From JBCBSS01 sp039819065 (GTDB lineage Bacteria; Bacteroidota; Bacteroidia; Cytophagales; Cyclobacteriaceae), in assembly GCA_039819065.1 (NCBI GenBank), contig JBCBSS010000009.1:1-64000 (forward strand): 64,000 nucleotides of DNA, written 5' to 3'. This document shows, in pieces, positions 19,301 to 28,400 of this stretch. The first letter of the stretch is position 1. Each line of letters begins with the position of its first letter. The notes below the pieces were generated by a model, which saw only the letters and a program-made list of their open reading frames with translations, ran no database searches and was not told the origin of the DNA. The translations under genes were made by a program, and so were the position numbers.

Positions 19301-21650
19301 TATACTAGGTAGAAGGACTCTTACGGAAGGAAATGCCGAACTCAGAGATGCCATCAGGCAACTAGAAGAGAAAGGAAATGCTATTCAATATTACTCGGTC
19401 GATGTTTCACACAAAGAGGCTTTGGCCAAAGTGATTGAAGAGATCAAAGAAGGGAATGGTAAAGTTGATGGCGTTATTCATGCGGCTGGAGTACCGCATA
19501 AATCGACTCCGCTGGCTGAGAAATCAGAGGAGGAGTTGAATAATGTGTTAGCACCCAAAGTGTCCGGTACAGCAAATTTGATTGAACTGACCAAGGTATT
19601 GAACCCGTCTTTTTTCGTGTCGTTTTCGTCATTGAATGCGCTTTTCCCGCAAAAGCATAGTACAGAATATGCATTGGCCAATGCCTTTCAAAATGCGGTG
19701 AGTGAAGCAATGGGTAATAGTGATACCCAGTTTATATCTATAGCCTGGACAGGATGGGGAGAGACGGGAATGTCGACCAGGAATGGCGAGGTAACGGACA
19801 CAACCGAAATGCTTTCTAATCAAGAGGGCGTAGATGTATTCAAACTTGTAATGGGTCAGCCCAAAACCAATGTAGCGGTAGGCAAGTTCTCTCTTGATAA
19901 AATAGGTGAAAACCCATTCTTCCTGGTCAATGCGACTGAAGATCAAGATGATAATCTCACCAATACAGAAGTACTAGCCGAAGTGGCAACTGGCGAACCC
20001 AAAAGCATAGAAGATAAAGTACTGGCTATTTGGTACGAAGTGCTAAAGGCAGATGAGATAGCCTTAGATGACGATTTCTTTGATATAGGAGGGCATTCTC
20101 TCAACGGCACGCAAGTGATCAGCCGCATTGAAAGTGAATTCGGCGTTACTATGGAATTCGATGAACTCTTCGACTATGCCACTGTAAATGACATTGCCGA
20201 TTACATCCGGGAACGTTTGCCAGAAGAAGTGGTTCAGCCTGAAAGTTCGACCATCAAGCCGATAGCAAAGCAGGAGTTCTACCCCGTATCTCATGCACAA
20301 AAAAGACTCTGGATAGAATCTCAATTCGAAGAAAGCAAGAACCTTTATCTCATGCCGTTGGCTTACGAGATAGAAGGAGATATTAACGTCAAAGCCTTCT
20401 CTGCTGCCATTAGATCTACCATCGAACGCCATGAAAGCCTGCGCACTGTATTCACCACCGTTGATGATCAACCCATGCAACGTATTTTGGATATCAACGA
20501 GCGTGACTTTGCACTGAAGTATGAAGATAAAACCGGTACTTTATCCCGAGAAGCGTTGGATGCAGCAGTATTGGACGAACAGACTTTAGGATTTGACCTG
20601 GAAGAAGGGCCATTGTTGAGAACCAAACTGCTCAAGTTTGACGAGCAAAAGTACCTCTTCCTGTTTACCATGCATCACCTCATTTCAGATGGGTGGTCGC
20701 TGGAAGTGATGCTCAAGGATATCGCTACTTTCTACAAGCATATTTCTGAGCAAACCCAGCCTGATTTGCTACCATTGTCCATTCAGTACAAAGAATACTG
20801 TGCATGGCAGCGTGATGAGTTGAGCGGCGTGAAACTGAAATTACATCAGGATTTCTGGCATCAGGTTTTTGCCGGTGATATCCCGGTGCTATCCTTACCG
20901 ACAGACTATCCTCGCCCAAAAGTAAAGGAATACAAAGGCCGTCACATCACGCATCATTTCGATAAGGACTTGAGTGAACAGATCATAGCCCTAAGCCAGA
21001 AGGATGGTACCAGCTTGTTTATGACTTTGCTAGGCGCTACCAGCGTGATGCTCTATGCACAAACCCTGCAGACGGACATCGTAATCGGAACGCCTATTGC
21101 GGGCAGAACGAAGAGGGAGCTAGAAGATCAAATTGGTATTTACATCAACACACTTCCAATCAGAATCAATTTTTCTGAAGAGGATACATTCACTCGGTTG
21201 ATTGCCAAAGTGAAAGAAGTCACCCTCGGCGCTTATGAGCACCAAATCTATCCCTTTGATAAATTGGTGGAAGAGCTCAAAATACCCAGAGACCTGAGCC
21301 GGTCACCATTGTTTGATGTCATGATTGAAATGCAGGAAATCATGCCACATAGTGACGCAAATAATATGGCCGAAGACCTGAAAATGACAGAATACCCAAG
21401 GCAAGTGGAGATCAGTAAGTACGATCTTTCTTTTGCTTATATCAGAGAAGCGGACGTTTTGAAATTGAGTGTAGAATACGACATCAACTTGTTCAACCCA
21501 GAGCGCATATCATATATGATCAACCTGCTCGAACGATTGATGCACAAAACGATAGATAATAACAGCTTGACCCTGAAGGAGCTGATTCGCGAAGAATCAA
21601 AACCGACTACGGGAGATGATAAAGACCGATTCGTAGAAATGGATCTTTAA
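16365..21650 (+). CDS. PKS-NRPS hybrid: KS-AT(inactive)-KR-T-C
   Basis: A 1761-residue protein that extends the peptide by one ketide and carries the C domain for the next amino acid. The KS (1-430) has active-site Cys165 in DTACSSS and both histidines (VEVHGTGT, NIGHLNNAAG). A shortened, degenerate AT-like region (~515-720) keeps the AT-to-KR linker ending APTYPFERIRCW but has lost the catalytic serine motif. A KR structural subdomain (~720-945) precedes the catalytic KR (~945-1150) with SGGASGIG, a serine in FSSLNAL and Tyr1102 followed by the ALANAF asparagine; the KR looks active, predicting a beta-hydroxyl. The carrier serine is Ser1245 in GGHSL. A complete C domain (~1300-1745, HHLISDGW) closes the protein, with an acidic tail ending RFVEMDL. 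An acyltransferase must act in trans, and none is in the window. An ATG with no AGGAGG-like site starts the gene. Confidence 0.94.
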   Translation: MESREYIAIIGMSGIFPEANDLKQFLNNLRSGKDSVRKLSPERMAYSNIDSTKDYQITGFLDRVDFFDHKFFNISKKEAEQIEPAQRILLEKVCEAVEDAGYSLKEIEGSATTVFIGGNPYSDYSDLIDDYDATVYSGNLHAMQAGRISYTLNLTGPSLMIDTACSSSLVAVHEACQKLLLEEADMAIAGGIDILTTFPEMKQGPADLGIQSFDGKSKTFDANADGTGGGEGGGVVILKRLSEATRDRDHIYGIIKGSAINHDGNRSNGITAPSPTAQTEVIHKAWKRSDVMPEQIDYVEVHGTGTKLGDPIEFKGLTDAFNQFTDKKKFCALSALKTNIGHLNNAAGVAGLIKSLLAIDNQEIFPSLHFHEPNPFIDFENTAVYVNTELKPWKRNGHARLSGLSSFGLSGTNAHLVLQEPEPIEKTNATDSVNRFMLKASARSSAVLIDYLKNINDFLAATEESLADVTYTLNKGRGDYEYRVLIEGTDKTEIVHQIEQLVTSLEQDERSPIRLKEKSLVLLFSGEGIPTEVEEQLLQSFPQFGVEVNGMIEKLGGQYGSESVKIVLQQYVLFNLISSLGFQVKTIIATGIGKVTKQLINKEIQFTDVVKKVEDQALSQPLDKSKLRSAVDRLNINRDLLFVEVGTHGILSATLKEWKEELSNLEVLSALTGESLSDATLDIKQLYELGAIPDWKSFYREGAFRTISAPTYPFERIRCWAAEAAPIIDTQVAQSCFQTNWIKTPTRHKRKPISGERVLILSSYKAKSSTITDELISSQKEVKQISLADGIAEAKAFFDAVEGVFNPDTIIVDWPKLEITLDQIDSINDAVQARLALIKALYAYLEGHKPAMVFITEGAFDIEGTGKIDLLNNAGAAMVKSLISDHPDLTISLVDFDVSVDAQVLTEVLEEALAADNTSRISAYHQQERYVQNIVPFSAGSAHTNLIKHGGTYLISGGASGIGFEVGKSLVNAHNAKLIILGRRTLTEGNAELRDAIRQLEEKGNAIQYYSVDVSHKEALAKVIEEIKEGNGKVDGVIHAAGVPHKSTPLAEKSEEELNNVLAPKVSGTANLIELTKVLNPSFFVSFSSLNALFPQKHSTEYALANAFQNAVSEAMGNSDTQFISIAWTGWGETGMSTRNGEVTDTTEMLSNQEGVDVFKLVMGQPKTNVAVGKFSLDKIGENPFFLVNATEDQDDNLTNTEVLAEVATGEPKSIEDKVLAIWYEVLKADEIALDDDFFDIGGHSLNGTQVISRIESEFGVTMEFDELFDYATVNDIADYIRERLPEEVVQPESSTIKPIAKQEFYPVSHAQKRLWIESQFEESKNLYLMPLAYEIEGDINVKAFSAAIRSTIERHESLRTVFTTVDDQPMQRILDINERDFALKYEDKTGTLSREALDAAVLDEQTLGFDLEEGPLLRTKLLKFDEQKYLFLFTMHHLISDGWSLEVMLKDIATFYKHISEQTQPDLLPLSIQYKEYCAWQRDELSGVKLKLHQDFWHQVFAGDIPVLSLPTDYPRPKVKEYKGRHITHHFDKDLSEQIIALSQKDGTSLFMTLLGATSVMLYAQTLQTDIVIGTPIAGRTKRELEDQIGIYINTLPIRINFSEEDTFTRLIAKVKEVTLGAYEHQIYPFDKLVEELKIPRDLSRSPLFDVMIEMQEIMPHSDANNMAEDLKMTEYPRQVEISKYDLSFAYIREADVLKLSVEYDINLFNPERISYMINLLERLMHKTIDNNSLTLKELIREESKPTTGDDKDRFVEMDL
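17910..18520 (+). other. Degenerate acyltransferase remnant
   Basis: Between KS and KR lies a region recognisable as AT by its order of elements: LVLLFSGEG in place of the usual FPGQGSQ, a QQYVLFNLISSLGF stretch matching the usual QPALFALEYAL region, then IIATGIGKV where an active AT has the GHSLGE nucleophile elbow. The five residues GHSLG have become ATGIG (589-593), so histidine and the catalytic serine are both gone. The domain is also about a third shorter than a normal AT. It is best read as a structural relic that keeps the KS-linker fold. Confidence 0.85.
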
Positions 21651-21740
21651 AAAAAATAATAGCGTAACTGTTCCTGCGAAGCGCTAAACGAGCCTTCGGA
21701 GACAACAAGTAACCTAGACCAACTAACTAAGTGTATAACC
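21651..21740 (+). other. 90-base spacer, no gene
   Basis: The stretch between the PKS-NRPS stop and the next ATG is the longest gap within the first 45 kb. It shows a weak CGAAG/CTTCG pair with a 13-base loop and no T-run. I see no promoter or terminator that I would call. Confidence 0.4.
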
Positions 21741-22445
21741 ATGAATGCCGACTTTGCTAATCAAATAGCGAAAGACTACTACTATAATAAGCTCAAAAAA
21801 GCCGAACCAGAGGGTTTCCCAACCAACGGTACGACTGTCGGTAATGGTGCGACTATTAAGTCCGTGACTGATTTGCCTCAGGGAGTGGCTGAGAGATTAT
21901 TGTCCCGTTCTAAGGAAAACCAGCACAACCAATACCTGCTACTATTAAGTGCCTTAAGCACATTGCTTTACCGGTATGGTATTAAAAAACCCGTTATAGT
22001 CAGTAACACAGAAACTGTAGCTGAGCAGCCCACATTCTTCTCTCCTGAACTGAACGGGGAAAGGTTAGTAAAAGAATTGGTCAGTGACATCAAAACGCAA
22101 TACCAGGAAATTGAAAATGCCGGCCACTGCGACATTCAATCTGTCTTGGAATTACTGCAAGCTAATGTGGGCATATCCGCTGAAGAGCCCTTTCAGGTAG
22201 CATTTAGCTACAATGCCATCCGCCCTTTATCTCAATACGCGAGAGACAAAAGTGCCATTCACTTTGAAATCGAATCGCAAAACAAGGGTTATCAATTAGT
22301 CATAAGCCATGACGAAAAGCTTTATACGCAAACCTACATTGACCTGCTGGCGCAGTACTATGTAAATGTGTTAGACAACCTTTTGTCGAATACCAGCGCG
22401 CCTTTAAAGTCTATTTCGGTTCATTCTAAGGACAGTCAGCAACGT
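21741..22445 (+). other. N-terminal half-condensation domain
   Basis: About 235 residues before the A domain align to the second half of a C domain: a DYYYNKL start like the usual FWLEQL, then LLLLSALSTLLYRYG (the core helix before the GxPxxGR region), down to the linker preceding A. The N-terminal lobe with the HHxxxDG active site is absent, and the latch region is degenerate. The upstream protein already ends in a complete C domain, so this is an extra half domain and not the missing part of a split one. Confidence 0.8.
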
Positions 22446-25400
22446 TTTCTTGAGCAAGTAAATGATACAGAAGTTGAAGTGCAGCAGGGCACTGTTTTGG
22501 AGCTATTGCAAGCCCAGTGTGTTAGAACGCCTGAAAAACCGGCTATTCACTGCGGAAATAAGTCTTATAGCTTCCGTGAATTATCAGAGACATCAGATGC
22601 CATAGCCAGTCACTTAATTAGTGAATATGCCATAAGCAAAGGAGACCTGGTAGCGGTCATGATCGGTCGCTCGGAATGGACAGTCATGTATATACTGGCC
22701 ATTCTGAAATCCGGAGCGGCCTACTTGCCCATTGACCCGGAATACCCGGAAGAACGCATCAATTTTATGCTGGAAGATAGCGGTTGCAAAGCTGTCATTC
22801 TGGACAATGAAGGCGATGCCGTGCAAAAGGATAGTGATTATAAAATGATCAGTTTATCAACACTGATAGACAGCCTACCCAATGGAAACACACTTCCAAA
22901 GCTCAGCATCGAAGCTGCAGACTTGGCTTATATGATCTACACATCAGGTTCTACAGGTAAGCCGAAAGGAGTGAAAATCACACACGGTAATCTTATGAAT
23001 TTCTCTCGGGGAATGACTGAATCGTTAGATTTCACCTCTGATGATCATTTACTGGCTGTCACATCTGTCTCATTCGATATTTCTATCCTGGAGTTGGTAT
23101 GGACGATATGCAATGGCATAGAAACAACCATTAAGCAAGACATACTGCAAGTTCAAGATTTTGATCACTTTGTAACCAATCGTACCAACCCACAGATAGA
23201 CTTCAGTTTCTTTTATTTCTCCAGTCAGAATGACCAGGAAGAAACCGACAAATACAAACTCTTTTTGGATACCGCCAAGTTTGCCGATGACCATCAATTC
23301 AAGGCAGTTTGGACACCTGAAAGGCATTTCCATGAGTTTGGAGGAATATATCCAAACCCGGCTATCACCGGTGCGGCGTTGGCCACCTCCACCAAACATG
23401 TGGAAATAAGATCGGGTAGTGTGGTGCTTCCGATTCATGATGTTGTCAGGGTAGCAGAAGAATGGTCTGTGGTAGACAACCTGTCCGGAGGCCGGGTTGG
23501 TTTATCCATAGCTTCGGGCTGGCATGCAGATGACTTTATCTTCTTTCCTGATCGGTACGAGAATCGAGTTGAATTGATGTACGATAACATCTTACAGCTC
23601 AAAAAACTTTGGCAAGGTGAATCGATCAAGAGGGGGAATGGCCTGGGAAAAGAAGTAGATATTAAGATTTTCCCAAGACCTATTCAGAAGGAATTGCCTA
23701 TCTGGGTCACCGCGGCAGGTAGTCCGGCCACATTTGAAAGCGCAGGAAAAATTGGGGCGAATATTCTAACCCACTTGTTGGGGCAGGAAGTAGAAGACCT
23801 AGCTGAAAAGATCATTATCTATAAAAAAGCCTTGACTGAAAATGGATATGATCCTGAGAAAGGGCAAGTAGTAATCATGCTACACACCTACCTGGGGCAA
23901 GATCTGGATACAGTTGAAAATGAAGTGAGCGGGCCGTTCAAAGGATACTTACGATCAAGCATAGGGTTGTTAGGGAAACTGGCCAAGAGCGTTGATATCG
24001 ACCTCAAAAAAGAAGTCAGTGACGAGATTATGGAAGAGTTGGTCGATCTGGCCTTCCAAAGATACTGGCAAACAGCGGCATTGCTAGGGACTAAAGAGAG
24101 TTGTGCTAAGTTGATAAGAAAAGTAGCCGCCATTGGCGTAACAGAAGTGGCCTGTTTGGTTGATTTTGGCCTTAGCTATGATAAAGTCATGCAAGGACTA
24201 CCTCTACTCAACGAGTTGATGCAAACCTTCAAGGAGGCAAAATCGAACAACCGGACTCCTATCACGGCACTTCAAACTACACCGTCATTACTTAGGCTCA
24301 TATCAGAGGATGTGCAATCGCAATATTTTCTGAAAGAGACGAAGAAAATAGTGATTGGAGGTGAAAAGCTGCCTCAGCATGTACTGGATAGTGTTCGTGA
24401 AAAAACAAATGCCAGCCTCTACAACGTATATGGCCCCACTGAAACGACAATATGGTCAACATGTGCGGCGCTGAAATCTTCTGAGCAACTCAACGTAGGA
24501 CGACCGATAGCCAATACGCAAATATATGTAGTCGATGAAGATAGACAGTTGGTGCCTGTTGGAGCGAAAGGGGAAGTATTGATTGGCGGGCACGGTGTAG
24601 CCCCAGGTTACCATCTAAGGGACGAGCTGACGGCTGATAGGTTTATTCAGAACCCGGTATTGGATAGCAACGATACGGTTTATAGAACTGGGGATATCGG
24701 AAGTTGGAACGAAGACGGCACCTTGAATATTTTGGGAAGATCCGACAGCCAAATTAAACTAAATGGCCGTCGCATAGAATTGGGGGAAATAGAAAGTGCA
24801 TTAGCCAGCCACGAGCAAGTCAAAGAAACTGCAGTAGTATTATCAGAGCAGAAAGGCTCGGCTCAGTTGATGGCCTTTATGGTGCTTCATGACAAAGTAG
24901 GCGTGTCCAATCTCAGAGCCCACATGCTGGATAAGCTGCCAGACTATATGGTGCCAGCACAGTTTTTCGATTTGGAGAGGATGCCTTTAACCCCCAATGG
25001 AAAGACTGATCGCAAAGCCCTCCTGGCACTCAATGCCTTACCGCTCAACGGGACAACCGAACATGTAAAAGCTCAGAATGAGATTCAGGAAACCCTGATC
25101 AGTGTGTGGCAAGACATTCTTGATAATGATAATATCGGCATAAAAGATAACTTCTTCTTGTTGGGTGGGGACTCTATTAAAGCGGTACAGATTGCGGCCA
25201 GAATGCATAAAGGTGGCTATAAACTGCAAGTAAGGGATATTTTCCTATACCCTGACATCGAACAACTTTGGTCTTATGTCGTGCAGCTTGATCAGAAAAT
25301 TGACCAAGGTCAAGTGGAAGGAGAAGTAGCGCTCGCGCCTATTCAGGCTGAATTCTTTGCCGACAATGAAGAAGACCTTCACCATCATAATCAGTCCGTG

Positions 25401-28400
25401 CTGATTTACGCCGAAAATGGTTTTGATGAACAAATACTGCAATCTGTTTTTCAGAAGATTCAGTCGCATCATGATGCTTTACGCATGACCTTCGATCTAA
25501 GCAAAGGCCAGATCAAGCAAACTAATCATGCCTCGGACTACCCTGTATCTCTTGAGATATTTGATCTTTCTTCTTCTGATAATGCGGTGAAGGAGATGAA
25601 TCTTAAAATGAAAGAGATTCAGTCAGGAATTGACCTGAACAAAGGGCCACTTATGCGCCTTGGACTTTTCAGAATGTCCGATGGTGACCGATTGCTCATA
25701 GCCATACACCACCTGGTGATTGACGGCATTTCATGGAGAATACTACTTGAAGATATTGATAGCTTATACCAGCAATATAAAGCTGGTAAAGAGGCTGCCT
25801 TGCCGCTGAAAACGACTTCGTTCCAATCATGGTCACGAGAACTTCAATCTCACGCTTATAGTGTAGCATTCTTGAAGGAAAAAGCATATTGGAAAGGACT
25901 TCTAGATCAGGACTTCAGAAAGATCAATAAAGATTTTGATTATGAGGAAGCACGTGTAGGCGAAATGGAAAATATTTCCTTAACACTCAACCAGGATTTC
26001 ACTAACCAACTACTGACCAAGGCCAACGAAGCATACAACACAGAAATTAATGATTTGCTAATTGCTTCCCTGATCATGAGCCTGCGGCAGTTTTATGACA
26101 GCGAACGTATTGCCATTGCCCTCGAAGGACATGGCAGACAGGAACTGTTTGAGCATCTAAACATCAGTCGAACCGTTGGGTGGTTTACAACTATTCATCC
26201 CGTGGTGTTGAACACTGAGCATATTGATGACCTGTCGTTTTATATATCTGAAGCCAAGGAGGCACTGAGGCAGGCGCCCAACCAGGGAATCGGTTATGGC
26301 ATGCTCAGGCACTTATCTGATTCGGAACATACGGCAGATATCGATTTTGATAAAGAACCGGATGTACTTTTTAATTACCTGGGACAATTCGATACATTCA
26401 AAGAAAATGGTCAATATAGAATAGCTGACGAACCCACTCAATTTGAGATAAGTGACAATAGAATACTGAAACAATGCCTTGACGTATCGGGAATGATCAA
26501 TGAAGGCCAACTCACCCTGTCCATCTCATACAGTCCAAATCAGTTTAAAGTAAGCACTATCCAGCAGTTAGGTGCTTCATATAAAAACAATCTGCAAACG
26601 CTGATTACGCATTGTATTGATCAGCAACGTACTCAACTCACCCCGCATGACCTTACGCTCAAAACGCTAGCAATCAACCAAATTCGGGACATAGAAGAGC
26701 AGTTTGGTCATCAGGTAAAAGACATCTACACATTATCACCAATCCAGGAAGGTACGCTCTTTCACGTCCTTTATGAAGAGACCAAAGCCTATCATCATTT
26801 GCTCTCTTATCGCATGCATGGTAGGTTGGAAATGGATAAAGTACGAGAGACCATCACCGAATTAAAATTGCGATATGACGTGATGCGAACGGCCTTTATC
26901 CATGAAAACGTAGACAAGCCTTTACAGGTAGTTCTACAAGACAGGGAGATAGAAGTTACTTACGAGGACTTAAGAAATTCTAGCGAAGAAGAAGCCAATC
27001 GATACATTGAAGATTTCAAGAATAAGGACATAGAACGCGGTTTCGATCTTCAAAATGACACACTCTTTAGGTTAGCCATTCTTCACGTATCTGATAAAGA
27101 ATTTGAACTGATACAAAGCCATCACCACATCATTTTGGATGGCTGGAGCGCTAATCTGCTCAATCGGGAGTTTCATGCTATCTACGAGTCATTACTGAAG
27201 CAAGACAGCTTGCCGGAAAGACCGCAGGTCATTCAGTATAATAAGTACATAGAATGGTTGCTTCAGCAAGAGGCAGAAGCTTCAAGAAACTATTGGGGGC
27301 AGTATCTGCAGGGGTACGAAAAACAGGCTACCATACCTGCCAGCAAACCATCAGACCAATATACATTGGGTATCGATGCCCTGACCTTGAGAAAAGACAA
27401 AACCAGCCGATTAACCGGGCTTGCGGCAGCCAACAACGTTACCTTAAACACACTTGTCAATGCCATTTGGGGCGTATTACTATCACGCTATAATGATACG
27501 CGTGACGTCGTTTTTGGTACAATCGTCGCCGGTAGGCCGGTCGAGGTCAATGGTGTAGAAGAAATTCTGGGTCACTTTATCAACACCGTCCCTGTCCGCG
27601 TGAAATATGATCCTCAAGAGGGGCTAGACAAATTGTTAGGAAGGCTTCATGATGACGCCATCGAAGGTAGAAAGTATCACTACAGTTCCCTGGCCGATAT
27701 ACAAACCCTGACCGCACTGAAGCAGGATTTGATCGACCATATTGTCATTTTCGAAAACTTCCCGGTTGACCGCCAAATCACTGATGCTAGCTTAATTGAC
27801 AGTGACCACAAATTGGCCGTCACGGATGTAGACGAATACCTGCAGACCAATTATGCATTTAACCTGATGGTCATCCCGGGAGAAGAGTTGACCTTCAAAT
27901 TCTCTTTCGATAGCAACCAATATACCCGGGAATTTATAGACCAGATAAAGAAGCATCTACTGAATGTCATTGACCAATTGACGGTACCTGAAACGGATGC
28001 GTTAGGCAATGTTCAGTTGATGTCACCTGAAGAGCAGCGTCAATTAGTTGCTGCCTTTAACCCGCCCATAAAAGCGATCAAGCCAACGCATCAGTCCTAC
28101 ATCCGCATTTTCGAAGCATATGCGGAAAATCACCCAACTGATATAGCCATCAAGTATGGTAAGCAAACATTGACCTGTGAAGAGCTAAACCACCGATCGA
28201 CACAAGTAGCTACTGCGATTATTCAGAACCACGGACTGATACGGGGCTCTGTGGTGGCTGTAGCTATGCCGAGGTCTGAAGTGCTTGTGGTGGCGCTATT
28301 AGCGATAGCCAAAAGCGGCTGTACTTTCTTGCCGATCGATATCAAGCAACCGGCAGAACGTACCCAGACCATTCTAGCCGACAGTGACGCAAAACTGATT

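Noticed and set aside
21651..21740. Rho-independent terminator
   Set aside because: Only a five-base stem with a long loop and no T-run.
21741..22445. Half-C as the missing half of a split C domain
   Set aside because: The preceding protein's terminal C domain is complete, including its C-terminal lobe, so the half domain is additional.
23193..24240. Separate bacterial luciferase gene
   Set aside because: It lies in frame inside an A domain whose A4 and A5 motifs flank it.
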